Positions 15,342-24,436 of a DNA stretch of 64,000 bases are shown piece by piece. Both the position numbers and the translations under genes were made by a program. The DNA is taken from positions 239,937 through 303,936 of the forward strand of contig NZ_LRXL01000052.1 of the NCBI RefSeq assembly GCF_001637325.1. The letters run 5' to 3'. The first letter of the stretch is position 1, and each line of letters opens with the position of its first letter. This stretch comes from Cochleicola gelatinilyticus. GTDB lineage: Bacteria; Bacteroidota; Bacteroidia; Flavobacteriales; Flavobacteriaceae. A model generated the notes under the pieces. It did not search any database. It had not been told where the DNA came from and saw only the letters and a list, made by a program, of their open reading frames with translations.

Positions 15342-17611
15342 GTAGAAGTAACAGGGAATTTTTTCCCATCTAATGTATGGTAGATTTTCTCGAAAAACTC
15401 TTCGGTTTTAAATGGTTTTGGTATGATTTCGTTAAATCCAGCACGGTAAAAATCATCTAAATTTTCATCGATGGTTACAGCGGTAAGGGCAATAATTGGA
15501 ATTTCTTTATTAAAATCACGAATTTTTTGAGTGGCTTCGATACCACTAATTCCTGGCATATGGATATCCATTAGGATAATGTCGAAGTTATTTCGCTCTA
15601 CCAACTTAATTGCATCCATCCCGTTATCTGCAACTTGACATTCCATTTTGTTCTTTTCAAGAATTTTTTTGGTAATCATCTGGTTGATCTTGTTGTCTTC
15701 AACCACCAGCACAGTTTTATTTTCTAATGCAGTATAATCTATATTGAAAGAACTGTTGTTTTGAACGTTGCTTTTTATTTGTGATTCGGAAACTTCAAAA
15801 GGGATGTTAAACCAAAATTTAGAGCCTTGTCCAAGATTACTTTCCAGATGAATTTTACTATTCATTAATTCTAATAAGTTCTTTACAATGGAAAGACCAA
15901 GACCTGTCCCTCCAAACTTTCGGTTAATTTGTAAAGAACCTTGTGAAAAAGTTTCGAAAATACTTTTTTGCTTTTTCTTCGAAATTCCTACGCCATTATC
16001 TTGAATTTCAAAATGAAGCATCACCTTATTGTTGGTTTGCTCTACTTTTTTAACGCGAATATAAATATCTCCGTTTTGTGTAAATTTTACAGAGTTCCCA
16101 ACAAGATTAATTAGAATTTGAGAAAGCTTTAAGGGATCACCCATTAGGTTTTCGGGAACTTTTTCGTCAAATTCGAAATTTAATTTGTTTTTTCTGTCTT
16201 CCGCCGATTTTCGCAATGCAATTAATACATCGTTAATGTGTTTTTTAATGTTGAAACTTCTTTTCTCTATTTCAACTTTATTAGCCTCCAATTTGTTGAG
16301 GTCGAGTATGTTATTGATAAGTGATAAGAGATACTCTCCAGAGAATTTTAGGGAGTTTAAGTGTTCTTTTTGATGCGCTTTCGGGTTTTCTTCCATTAAT
16401 AAATGGGTAAGACCGGTAACCGCATAAAGAGGGGTTCTTAACTCATGAGTAATCGTTGAAAGAAATTGTGCTTTGGCGAGTGAAGCTTTTTCTGCTTTTT
16501 CTTTAGCAAGTTGTAATTCGCTGTTTTTGTCTTGTAGTAGATCGTTTGCCTTTGCTCTTAAATTATTGTTTTTATATAATGAAAGCGTTAATAACGATAA
16601 AATCACAATTAAGGCAATAGCAAGTCCTGTTGTAAGTTTATTAACATTAATAGATTTTTGTTTTTTATCTAACTCATCTTTTTGAGCTGCAATTGTTGCA
16701 GTAAAATCGCCAATATTAGATTCAGATTCTGCAACTTTAGAAATTGCATTCATGTATACTCTATTAGTAGAATCATGCCGGGTATTGTACTTTTTTAATA
16801 GGGTATAAGCTGCTGTGGTTTGGTTTTTAAGTGCTGCGATATTTGAAGCAATACGGTAACTTTCAGTTTTAAGTTTGGGATAATTGTCTAAATCGATAAT
16901 TGCATTAGCGGTTTCTAAAGATGTTTCTGCTTCCTGTATTTTATTCTCAACTGTGCTATCCTCTAAGAGGGTTAAGGCATCTGCTTTATTAAGGTATGAT
17001 AGTGCTGTTTTGTAGCGCATATCGTCGGATGTGAAAAATGGAATTCCTGCGTCGAAATAATTAATTGCAGTTTTATAATTTCCTTTTTTTAATTCTAATA
17101 TACCCCGACCCATAATAACGTTAGCCTGCTCCGCTTCGTTATTTAAGCTAGTGAAAATCCCATCCGCTTTATTAAAAAACGCTTCTGCTTGAACAAAATC
17201 ACCCTTTTTGGTTAGAATGAAGCCATTCATTGTGTAGCTTTTTCCAAGTATGTTTAAATCTGAGGTTTTTGTTTGATCTGTACTTTTTTGGATGTATTTA
17301 ATTCCTTTATCAAGCTCAGAAGCGGCTTTATTGTAATTCTCAAGATAGTAGTGAAGCAGTGCAACAATTCTTTTTATATCGCCCCGTAACAAGTTGTCCT
17401 TTTTTAATATTGCCAATTGATTTGCAGAGTCTAAATGAACTATAGCATTTTCAAAATCTTGAGATACAATGGACTTGCTTGCAAGCTGTTGATGATGTTT
17501 TATCAATGAGGTAGTATCTTGCACAGTATTTTGACCATGCAAAAGAAATGAGATAAAAAAGCACGCCAAGAGGGGCATCACCATCTTATGTGATCGAAAA
17601 ATTAGACGCAT
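15338..17611 (-). CDS. hybrid sensor histidine kinase with TPR sensor and receiver domain
   Basis: A 757-residue membrane sensor: signal peptide, periplasmic tetratricopeptide repeats (about 35-290), one membrane helix (about 325-347), a short coiled coil, a HisKA domain with phospho-accepting His389 in THELRTPL, HATPase_c with the N box LINLVGNSVKFT and G boxes DNGVGIS and GGTGLGLSI, then a C-terminal receiver with Asp682 in LMDIHMPG. Such TPR-hybrid kinases are common in Bacteroidota, often acting through the fused receiver or a separate regulator. No response-regulator gene is adjacent, so its output partner is elsewhere. A second start a few residues in is possible. Confidence 0.93.
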   Translation of the reverse strand: MRLIFRSHKMVMPLLACFFISFLLHGQNTVQDTTSLIKHHQQLASKSIVSQDFENAIVHLDSANQLAILKKDNLLRGDIKRIVALLHYYLENYNKAASELDKGIKYIQKSTDQTKTSDLNILGKSYTMNGFILTKKGDFVQAEAFFNKADGIFTSLNNEAEQANVIMGRGILELKKGNYKTAINYFDAGIPFFTSDDMRYKTALSYLNKADALTLLEDSTVENKIQEAETSLETANAIIDLDNYPKLKTESYRIASNIAALKNQTTAAYTLLKKYNTRHDSTNRVYMNAISKVAESESNIGDFTATIAAQKDELDKKQKSINVNKLTTGLAIALIVILSLLTLSLYKNNNLRAKANDLLQDKNSELQLAKEKAEKASLAKAQFLSTITHELRTPLYAVTGLTHLLMEENPKAHQKEHLNSLKFSGEYLLSLINNILDLNKLEANKVEIEKRSFNIKKHINDVLIALRKSAEDRKNKLNFEFDEKVPENLMGDPLKLSQILINLVGNSVKFTQNGDIYIRVKKVEQTNNKVMLHFEIQDNGVGISKKKQKSIFETFSQGSLQINRKFGGTGLGLSIVKNLLELMNSKIHLESNLGQGSKFWFNIPFEVSESQIKSNVQNNSSFNIDYTALENKTVLVVEDNKINQMITKKILEKNKMECQVADNGMDAIKLVERNNFDIILMDIHMPGISGIEATQKIRDFNKEIPIIALTAVTIDENLDDFYRAGFNEIIPKPFKTEEFFEKIYHTLDGKKFPVTST

Positions 17612-17638
17612 TTATCTGTAGTTAGGCGATAAATATAG

Positions 17639-18637
17639 TCATTTCCTCGATATTTGTAGAATTAAATCTACTAATCTTGAGGAATAACCAATTTCATTAT
17701 CATACCAGCCAATAATTTTTACCATTTTTCCTATAACCGATGTCATGCCAGCGTCGAAAATACAGGAATGTGGGTTTCCAACAATATCTATCGATACAAT
17801 AGGGTCTTCGGTATATTGTAATATCCCTTTAAGATGTGAAGTAGATGCGGTTTTAAAAGATTCGTTAACTTGATGTATACTCACTTCTTTTTTTACATTT
17901 ATAGTAATATCAGTTAATGATCCATTAGGGACAGGGACACGTATACCACATCCTCCAATAGCATTTGCCAGGTCAGGGAAAATTTTTGTTAAGGCTTTTG
18001 CCGCACCCGTAGTAGTAGGTACAATAGATTGTCCTGCAGCTCTTGCTCTACGAAGATCTCGGTGAGGTTGGTCATGCAAACTTTGGTCGGTTGTATACGA
18101 ATGGACCGTAGTAATGTATGCTTGCTCAATACCGCATAAGTCGCGGATTACCTTAAGCATGGGTGCTGCATTATTAGTGGTGCAAGAGGCATTCGAAATA
18201 ATAGTGTCATTACCATCAATAATCGAATCGTTTACCCCTAAAACAACTGTTTTAATATCATCTTCGAGTGGAGGTACTGAAAGAATTACTTTTTTGGCAC
18301 CATTTTTTAAATGATATTGAAGCTCTTGTTTTGTCTTAAATTTTCCAGTGCACTCGAGGACAATATCAATACCCTCCCACGAAAGCTTTTCAATATTTTT
18401 TTCTGAAGTAAAATGGAATTTTTTATTTCCTACTTGAATACTGTTGGGTGTGGCTGAAACATCGTTTTGTAGTACTCCATGAATACTATCGTATTTTAGA
18501 AGGTGCGCTAAGGTGGAAGCGTTAGATAGATCGTTAACAGCTACTACTTGTATAGAAGGGTGATTTAGAAGCAACCTAAAAACATTGCGTCCAATACGAC
18601 CAAAACCGTTAATTCCTATGGTTATGGTATGTGCCAT
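17639..18637 (-). CDS. gap: glyceraldehyde-3-phosphate dehydrogenase
   Basis: A phosphorylating GAPDH of 332 residues, interconverting glyceraldehyde 3-phosphate and 1,3-bisphosphoglycerate. The NAD-binding start GINGFGRIGRNVF and Asp36 (after AVN) suggest NAD use. The catalytic Cys152 is in SNASCTTN, followed by NAAP rather than the more usual CLAP, a form I recall from Bacteroidota; the partner His is in TTVHSYTTDQ. It lies 6 bp after lipA and 27 bp before the histidine kinase, so read-through between the three is plausible. Confidence 0.95.
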   Translation of the reverse strand: MAHTITIGINGFGRIGRNVFRLLLNHPSIQVVAVNDLSNASTLAHLLKYDSIHGVLQNDVSATPNSIQVGNKKFHFTSEKNIEKLSWEGIDIVLECTGKFKTKQELQYHLKNGAKKVILSVPPLEDDIKTVVLGVNDSIIDGNDTIISNASCTTNNAAPMLKVIRDLCGIEQAYITTVHSYTTDQSLHDQPHRDLRRARAAGQSIVPTTTGAAKALTKIFPDLANAIGGCGIRVPVPNGSLTDITINVKKEVSIHQVNESFKTASTSHLKGILQYTEDPIVSIDIVGNPHSCIFDAGMTSVIGKMVKIIGWYDNEIGYSSRLVDLILQISRK

Positions 18638-18643
18638 GAACTT

Positions 18644-19516
18644 TTATGTAAGGTGCTTTTGTGCTTTATACGATGAACGAACCAATGGACCACTTTCCAC
18701 ATGACGGAATCCCATTTCTAAACCAATAGTTTCGTATTTTTTAAATTGCTCGGGTGTAATAAATTCTTTTACAGGTAAGTGTCTTTTGGAAGGTTGTAAG
18801 TATTGTCCTATGGTAACAATATCTAACCCAACTTCACGAAGATCTGTCATGGTTTGTAATACTTCATCTTCTTGTTCCCCAAGGCCAAGCATGATCCCAC
18901 TTTTAGTTCTTTGTATTCCCTGATCTTTTAAATAACGCAGTACTTCAAGGCTTCGTTCGTATTTTGCTTGAATTCGAACTTCGCGTGTTAATCGTTTTAC
19001 GGTTTCCATATTGTGAGAAACCACTTCTGGATTCACAGCAACAATTCGATCGATATTTCTATTCACACCTTGAAAGTCTGGAATTAAAGTTTCTAGGGTT
19101 GTATCTGGATTCATTCTGCGAATCGCTTTTACTGTTTCAGCCCAAATTATCGATCCCATATCTTTAAGGTCATCGCGATCTACCGATGTGATTACCGCAT
19201 GCTTAATGTCCATGATTTTTATAGAGCGGGCTACTTTTTCTGGCTCGTCCCAATCTACGGTGTCTGGTCTTCCTGTCTTAACGCCACAAAATCCACAGGA
19301 GCGTGTGCAGGTGTTTCCAAGGATCATAAAAGTAGCGGTTCCTTCGGTCCAGCATTCTCCCATATTAGGGCAGCTTCCCGAGGTACAAATAGTGTGAAGG
19401 TCGTATTTGTCTACAAGTCCTCTTAGTTCGGTATATTTCTTTCCGGTAGGTAACTTAACACGCAACCATTTTGGCTTCGGATTTCGTTTCGGTATGTCTA
19501 AAATTTCTGTGCTCAT
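18644..19516 (-). CDS. lipA: lipoyl synthase
   Basis: A radical SAM enzyme of 290 residues inserting two sulfurs into protein-bound octanoyl groups. The auxiliary cluster cysteines are 44, 49 and 55 ([12 protein letters not shown]) and the radical SAM cluster cysteines 70, 74 and 77 (CTRSCGFC). The C-terminal SSYKAQ segment supplies the conserved Ser. I chose ATG at 19514-19516: the alternative at 19528 overlaps the promoter box. It is followed 6 bp later by gap. Confidence 0.96.
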   Translation of the reverse strand: MSTEILDIPKRNPKPKWLRVKLPTGKKYTELRGLVDKYDLHTICTSGSCPNMGECWTEGTATFMILGNTCTRSCGFCGVKTGRPDTVDWDEPEKVARSIKIMDIKHAVITSVDRDDLKDMGSIIWAETVKAIRRMNPDTTLETLIPDFQGVNRNIDRIVAVNPEVVSHNMETVKRLTREVRIQAKYERSLEVLRYLKDQGIQRTKSGIMLGLGEQEDEVLQTMTDLREVGLDIVTIGQYLQPSKRHLPVKEFITPEQFKKYETIGLEMGFRHVESGPLVRSSYKAQKHLT

Positions 19517-19525
19517 AAGGTAGCA

Positions 19526-19533
19526 CAAAGATA
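19526..19533 (-). promoter_or_regulatory. -7 box of the lipA-gap promoter
   Basis: The minus strand reads TATCTTTG, an exact TAnnTTTG match, only 10 bp before the lipA ATG, giving a very short leader and excluding the longer start. Confidence 0.5.
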
Positions 19534-19624
19534 CAAATAAAAAGCCCCTAAAACATAAATCTGAAATTGGATTTACTTCAGAAGAAATACGATTTTTTTA
19601 TACGATATGTATTAACTTTAGTAT

Positions 19625-20836
19625 TTATAATAAGGTGCTGAGATACCATCCGCTAAAAATAATTAGCAGTAAAATACCGCACAAACTAAAAGTTTTCATT
19701 GCTTTTGAAGGTCTGGCAGATTCCGGAGTATGAATTCCTGTAAGTAATATGTAATTAGAAATCGCATAAAAAGGCGCTGTTAAAAACGATAAAATTGTTG
19801 CTATTTTTATAAGGGTGCCCATTTCGGATACTAAAAAGAAAAAGATTCCTAGCGTTCCCATAACGAGAATGAGTAACCAAATAAGATAGCCTTTTTTATA
19901 AATCTTTCCACTTAAGATTTCACTTGTAGTATGCATGACCCTAGGAGAAGCATCGAGTGTGGTAAGTGAGGTGCTAAACATAGTGGTGAGTGCAGCAATA
20001 CCTATTATTATTTTTGCTCCTTCCCCTAAACTATACGAATACATGGAAATTAATTGGTTGGCAAATTCCCCTCCTTTTGGGGAAAAACTGGAGCCATTTC
20101 CAAACATCACTAAGGCTCCTAATGCTAAAAAGCCCATCGCAAGAACAGTGGTTACAATGAAACCAATATTAAAGTCGAAGCGGGATTGTTTATTAGTAAT
20201 TGAAGGGTCAAGCTTTTTCTTTTCTACTGCCCAAACCGATTGCCAAATAGAAATGTCTAATGGTGCAGGCATCCAGCCCATAAATGCTATGAGAAAGGCA
20301 ATAGAAACAGGATCTTTAGGAAGAATTTGTTTAAAGCTTATAGCTGTTTCTGGTTGAATCGCCAAAATTACTGCAACTAAGGTGCTTACGGTAAGCGAGA
20401 TTACTATATACTTCATAAGAGTATCTAATACCTTATAACGCCCTATAATTAATATAGTGAAACAGATTGCGGTAATAATCGCTGTCCAAAATACGACAGA
20501 GCCAAAACCAAATACCGACGCAGCGATTCCTGCTGTAACAACTGTAACGGCAGTTTGAATGGTGAACATTGTAGCGAATGTAAGCAGGAAATAACAGATA
20601 AGTACTCCTTTGCCCAATTTGCGATATCCGTAAAGTAAACTTTCTCCGGTAGCTTGTGCGTAACGAGATCCGAATTCAAAAAAAGGATATTTAATAAAAT
20701 TTATTAAAAGTAATGCCCATAGTAGCCCGAATCCAAAATCTGCTCCTGCTCGTGTAGATTGTACCAAATGAGAAACTCCTATTGCTGCACCAGCAAACAA
20801 AAAACCTGGGCCTAGTTTCTTTAAGGTTGCAATCAA
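19625..20836 (-). CDS. divergent Nramp-family transporter
   Basis: A 403-residue protein with about 11 membrane helices and the overall Nramp order (N-terminal GPGFLFAGAAIG, SRYAQATGES after helix 2). Both canonical metal signatures are changed: helix 1 has GVSH at residues 20-23 in place of DPGN, and helix 6 has MPAP (189-192) in place of MPH. It is therefore in a divergent Nramp-related clade; Mn/Fe transport should not be assumed, and Mg, another solute or a sensing role are all possible. The start codon is TTG, overlapping the stop of the sigma-factor gene by 4 bp. Confidence 0.85.
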   Translation of the reverse strand: MIATLKKLGPGFLFAGAAIGVSHLVQSTRAGADFGFGLLWALLLINFIKYPFFEFGSRYAQATGESLLYGYRKLGKGVLICYFLLTFATMFTIQTAVTVVTAGIAASVFGFGSVVFWTAIITAICFTILIIGRYKVLDTLMKYIVISLTVSTLVAVILAIQPETAISFKQILPKDPVSIAFLIAFMGWMPAPLDISIWQSVWAVEKKKLDPSITNKQSRFDFNIGFIVTTVLAMGFLALGALVMFGNGSSFSPKGGEFANQLISMYSYSLGEGAKIIIGIAALTTMFSTSLTTLDASPRVMHTTSEILSGKIYKKGYLIWLLILVMGTLGIFFFLVSEMGTLIKIATILSFLTAPFYAISNYILLTGIHTPESARPSKAMKTFSLCGILLLIIFSGWYLSTLL

Positions 20837-21405
20837 TTTTTTCTTTTTTCGGTAATAATTTCGGCGAGTAATTTTCGTGCCCTAAGTAATCTAACCTTTA
20901 TGTTATTTAAGGGTTCGTCAAGCGCTTCAGAAATTTCTTTATAACTCATTTCATTAAAATAACGAAGATTAATAACCTCTTGATAAGGAGTCTTTAGTTG
21001 CTTGATAAATCGAAGTAATTCTGCCAGATTTTGCTCGCCAATTAATTTATCTTCGGGGGATGGAGCATGATCGACAATTTTTTGAAGATGTTCTTCGGAA
21101 GTGTCGGTAACATGTGCATACAACAATGCATTTTTTTTCCGACTCTTATCGATTTGAATATTTTTTGAAATAGCAACTAACCACGTACTGAAAGTATACG
21201 TTTCATTAAAACTTTCAATTTTATCGAAGGCTTTAGCAAAAGTTTCAATAGAAATATCTTCTGCTTCATATTCGTTGTTAACACGTTTTAATTGAAAGCC
21301 GAAAACTTCATTCCAATAGTGATCCAACAAGAATTTAAAAGCAGATTGTTTTCCTAATTTTGCTTGTTGTATTTGATGTAAAACCGATTCTTTTCTTATT
21401 TCCAC
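20833..21405 (-). CDS. ECF-type RNA polymerase sigma factor
   Basis: A 190-residue sigma-70 family regulator with region 2 (about 22-90, including the segment YEAEDISIETFAKAFDKI) and region 4 (about 125-183, with helix-turn-helix MSYKEISEALDEPLNNIKVRLLRAR). It would direct polymerase to a specific promoter set. The start codon is GTG. It overlaps the upstream glycosyltransferase by 10 bp and the downstream transporter by 4 bp. No anti-sigma gene is next to it, which is unusual for an ECF factor, so its control is not evident. Confidence 0.9.
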   Translation of the reverse strand: MEIRKESVLHQIQQAKLGKQSAFKFLLDHYWNEVFGFQLKRVNNEYEAEDISIETFAKAFDKIESFNETYTFSTWLVAISKNIQIDKSRKKNALLYAHVTDTSEEHLQKIVDHAPSPEDKLIGEQNLAELLRFIKQLKTPYQEVINLRYFNEMSYKEISEALDEPLNNIKVRLLRARKLLAEIITEKRKN

Positions 21406-22490
21406 TGTGCAGGTTTTGAGACCTTATTAGAAATAAAGATACTCATTTGCATCCATACTAAAAACAGTTCCCAGAGAGGCAGAAAATAGAGCAAATCTTT
21501 TTCATTTAACTTACTAGCTGCTTTACCTATCACAATGAATTGAACTAGAAAGCGAAGTGTTACAAGGGCTAACGGAATTTTCCAATCTATTAGAAAAAAG
21601 CAAACTATACCTAGAACCCAGAAAAGTAGGTTTGAAGTGTAATAAAGTGCGAGTAGTAGTTTATGTTTTAATTTGTAATGTGATGCAGTTGTGGCATGCC
21701 TTCTTTTTTGAAGCTTCCATGCTTTCCACGTTTTCTTCGGAATAGAATACGTAAAAGAAGATGGGTTTGTGGATAATGCTGTATTGTTTTTAGTGGCTAC
21801 TTCGTTTACAAAAAGATCATCATCTCCTGAAGACAATTTAATATGAGACATAAATCCATTATTACCGTAATATAGATCACTCGTATATGCAAGATTTCTC
21901 CCTACCCCCATGTAAGGAATTCCTGCATTCGCATACGAAAAGTATTGAACGGCGGTCATAAGAGTCTCAAAACGTATTAACCTATTTAAAATTCCTTTTC
22001 TTTTCTGATAAGCACCATAACCCAAAACGAGCTGTTTTTCTTCGGAAAATCGTGATGCCATTTCTTTTAGCCATTGCTTAGATGCAGGGCTGCAATCGGC
22101 ATCTGAAAAAACGAGTCGCGTATTTACTGCACGTTTTAATCCCAATGTTAGGGCATATTTTTTATTAGCCCAAAAAGCTTCAATGTTTTTTACATTTACA
22201 ACTTTTATGCGGGAATCTTTTTCAGCAAAAGATTCGATAACCTCGAGCGTGTTATCTGCAGACGCATCATTTATAAGAATAATTTCGAAATCGGGATATT
22301 CTTGTGCTTGCCATTCAGGGATGTATTTTTGAAGATTTTCAGCTTCATTTTTTGCGCAGATGATTAGAGAAACGGGGGGTGTTTCCGAAGAAATTACTTC
22401 AGGGGTTGTAGCAAAAGAAAAGCGAGAGAAAAGAATAAAATAACAACAATTTATAAAAACAACTGCTGCAAACACGTAAAGTAGCACCAT
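21396..22490 (-). CDS. membrane-bound family 2 glycosyltransferase
   Basis: A 364-residue GT-A glycosyltransferase: an N-terminal membrane helix (about 1-22), the nucleotide-sugar domain beginning SLIICAKNEAENL, the acidic residues ILINDASADNT and the metal-binding FSDADC, then a GDDDLF motif and two to three C-terminal helices (about 275-355). The arrangement is typical of polysaccharide or glycolipid transferases such as those modifying surface polymers. Donor and acceptor are unknown. It is the second gene of the operon beginning at the small protein at 22715. Confidence 0.9.
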   Translation of the reverse strand: MVLLYVFAAVVFINCCYFILFSRFSFATTPEVISSETPPVSLIICAKNEAENLQKYIPEWQAQEYPDFEIILINDASADNTLEVIESFAEKDSRIKVVNVKNIEAFWANKKYALTLGLKRAVNTRLVFSDADCSPASKQWLKEMASRFSEEKQLVLGYGAYQKRKGILNRLIRFETLMTAVQYFSYANAGIPYMGVGRNLAYTSDLYYGNNGFMSHIKLSSGDDDLFVNEVATKNNTALSTNPSSFTYSIPKKTWKAWKLQKRRHATTASHYKLKHKLLLALYYTSNLLFWVLGIVCFFLIDWKIPLALVTLRFLVQFIVIGKAASKLNEKDLLYFLPLWELFLVWMQMSIFISNKVSKPAQWK

Positions 22491-22511
22491 ACGGTTGGTA
22501 GAATTTTTAGA

Positions 22512-22715
22512 TTATGTGTGTGCCTCTTCGTTACAGTCTTTAAACTCATCGGGAGTTTTACCGCAAAATCCACAAGCTTCGCCATCTTTATTTAAAAAAG
22601 GGCTTTGGCTTGCACACGTACCTGCAAATTTACCATCTTTCTTAGCCCAAATCTTAATAGCGATACCGGCAACTCCTAAAAGTAATAATATCAATGTGAT
22701 AACTAAAAGTCCCAT
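22512..22715 (-). CDS. small membrane protein with cysteine-rich tail
   Basis: 67 residues from ATG at 22713-22715. One N-terminal membrane helix (GLLVITLILLLLGVAGIAIK) is followed by a short exposed part with cysteines in GTCASQ, ACGFCGKT and KDCNEE. The CGFC pair looks like a redox or metal site, though no family name is certain; flavobacterial homologues are usually annotated as membrane or secreted proteins. It precedes the glycosyltransferase by 21 bp. A TACTTTTG box upstream supports the chosen start over the longer one at 22742, which would contain the promoter. Confidence 0.75.
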   Translation of the reverse strand: MGLLVITLILLLLGVAGIAIKIWAKKDGKFAGTCASQSPFLNKDGEACGFCGKTPDEFKDCNEEAHT

Positions 22716-22731
22716 GTGTATAATTTTGCTG

Positions 22732-22739
22732 CAAAAGTA
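22732..22739 (-). promoter_or_regulatory. -7 box of the small protein / glycosyltransferase / sigma operon
   Basis: The minus strand reads TACTTTTG, an exact TAnnTTTG match, 16 bp before the ATG at 22715. Confidence 0.5.
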
Positions 22740-22801
22740 CAATCTTTCTTACTGTTTTGCATCCATTTTAGTTAATTTTAGCACTTAAATTTAGATAGTA
22801 T

Positions 22802-23401
22802 ATGAAACGCTTTTTTGCTTTTCTTTTTGGTTTTGCAGTATTAGGAGTAAGTCTAAGTTGTAAAGAAAAAACTACAAAACCTATGCCTGCTTCAGAAGCG
22901 GTTAAAACTCCTGTGGTAAATAAAGTTTTAATAGATACAACGTTGCTTTCCGAAGAAAATATTTCTGAAAGTTTGTATGAAAAAATGAATAACATTTCAG
23001 AATTAAAAAATTTTCAACAAGCTCTTAAAGGCACCGAACTTCAAGAACAAATGCAATACAAAAAAGGTCCTTTTACAATATTTGCGCTTTCTAATAATGT
23101 ATTTGGTTTCGAAATGGTAGATTCCTTACGAACTCAATCTATAAACGACTCTGTGGTGGAAGAATTAGCTCGGCAAATAATTGAAGAAAAAATAACTTCT
23201 ATCGACTTAATTAGAAGGCTTAAAAAAGTAAAAGGTGCTTTGGTATTATATTCTCTTTCTAAAGAAAATATGAATATTTTACGTTCAGATTTTGATATTT
23301 TTATTTCTACCGCTAAATTAAAGAGGGCTCGTTTGGGTAAAACAGATATAGAGGCTTCTAATGGTATAATTCATATCGTCGACTCTGTTTGGAATAAATA
23401 A
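22802..23401 (+). CDS. fasciclin-domain lipoprotein
   Basis: A 199-residue envelope protein. The leader ends at the lipobox GVSLSC (Cys20). The rest is one fasciclin (FAS1) domain: the H1-like segment GPFTIFALSNNVFG, the long amphipathic helix and the terminal GKTDIEASNGIIHIVDSVW, the typical H2 motif. FAS1 domains mediate adhesion or carbohydrate binding. It is divergent from the small membrane protein gene and convergent with murB. Confidence 0.88.
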   Translation: MKRFFAFLFGFAVLGVSLSCKEKTTKPMPASEAVKTPVVNKVLIDTTLLSEENISESLYEKMNNISELKNFQQALKGTELQEQMQYKKGPFTIFALSNNVFGFEMVDSLRTQSINDSVVEELARQIIEEKITSIDLIRRLKKVKGALVLYSLSKENMNILRSDFDIFISTAKLKRARLGKTDIEASNGIIHIVDSVWNK

Positions 23402-23422
23402 TCGAAATTCTCAATTACTTAT

Positions 23423-24436
23423 TTAAAATACGTTTACTTCTGGTTCAATGTAGATTGCAAAATCTTCTTTTACTCTACGTTGAATTTTCATGGCTAATTC
23501 CCAAATCTCTTTACCTGTCGCATTTCCGTAATTCACTAGGACCAAAGCTTGGTTTTTATGTACTCCTGCATCTCCAAATCTAAGTCCTTTAAATCCTGCT
23601 TGTTCGATAAGCCAACCTGCAGGAATTTTAAATTCGGTGGGAGAAACCTCGTAAAAAGGAGCGGTGGGATGCTCCCTTCGAAACTGCCGAAAAGTTTCTA
23701 CGTCGATTACAGGATTTTTAAAAAAACTCCCGCTATTACCCAATTTTTGGGGGTCGGGTAATTTCGATTGTCTAATTGCAATCACTGCATTAGAAATTGC
23801 TTTAATGGTAGGTGTGTCGCAATTTTGCCTAACAAGTTCTTCTTGAATAGCACCATACGAAGTTGCTAAAATGTGATTTGTTTTTGTAAGTCGGAAAGTG
23901 ACACTAGTAATGATATACTCACCTTTAACTTCATTTTTAAAAATTGAATTGCGATATCCGAAGTTACATTCTTCTTTGCTAAAATCACGTTCGTTTTGAT
24001 CGTGTATTGAAATTGCATGGCAGCTAACGAAACTGTCTTTTAATTCGACACCATAAGCACCAATATTTTGGATTGGAGCTGTACCTACATTACCAGGAAT
24101 GAGAGATAGGTTTTCGAGTCCGCCGTAACCATTTTCAGTACAATACAGTACAAACTCATGCCAGTTTTCACCAGCCATACACTCAATAAGCACTTCGTTG
24201 TTATTTTCTGAAAGAATTGTTATTCCTTTTAAATTTAAGTGAATAACAAGAGCTTCAATGTCTTTCGTAAGTAGCATATTACTGCCACCACCTAAAACGA
24301 ATAGAGGGTCATTTTTATGTTCAGAAAGTACTTGTTTTAATTCTGAAACTGATGTAACCGAAACATACGATTGTGCAGTACAATCGATTCCGAAGGTATT
24401 GTGCTTTTTTAAAGATTTTTGCTGTTCAATACGCAT
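23423..24436 (-). CDS. murB: UDP-N-acetylmuramate dehydrogenase
   Basis: A 337-residue flavoenzyme reducing UDP-GlcNAc-enolpyruvate to UDP-MurNAc in peptidoglycan synthesis. The FAD-binding segment LFVLGGGSNMLLTKD, IPGNVGTAPIQNIGAYG and the catalytic GNSGSFFKNP (Ser proton donor) are present; the type I architecture with the YG loop matches the length. The catalytic Glu is near the C-terminus in YIEPEVNVF. It overlaps the upstream aminotransferase stop by one base (TAATG), so the two are translationally coupled. Confidence 0.96.
   Translation of the reverse strand: MRIEQQKSLKKHNTFGIDCTAQSYVSVTSVSELKQVLSEHKNDPLFVLGGGSNMLLTKDIEALVIHLNLKGITILSENNNEVLIECMAGENWHEFVLYCTENGYGGLENLSLIPGNVGTAPIQNIGAYGVELKDSFVSCHAISIHDQNERDFSKEECNFGYRNSIFKNEVKGEYIITSVTFRLTKTNHILATSYGAIQEELVRQNCDTPTIKAISNAVIAIRQSKLPDPQKLGNSGSFFKNPVIDVETFRQFRREHPTAPFYEVSPTEFKIPAGWLIEQAGFKGLRFGDAGVHKNQALVLVNYGNATGKEIWELAMKIQRRVKEDFAIYIEPEVNVF

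Noticed and set aside
19935..20357. 140-residue open frame antisense to the Nramp-like gene
   Set aside because: Hydrophobic codons read in reverse give long spurious frames; nothing supports expression.
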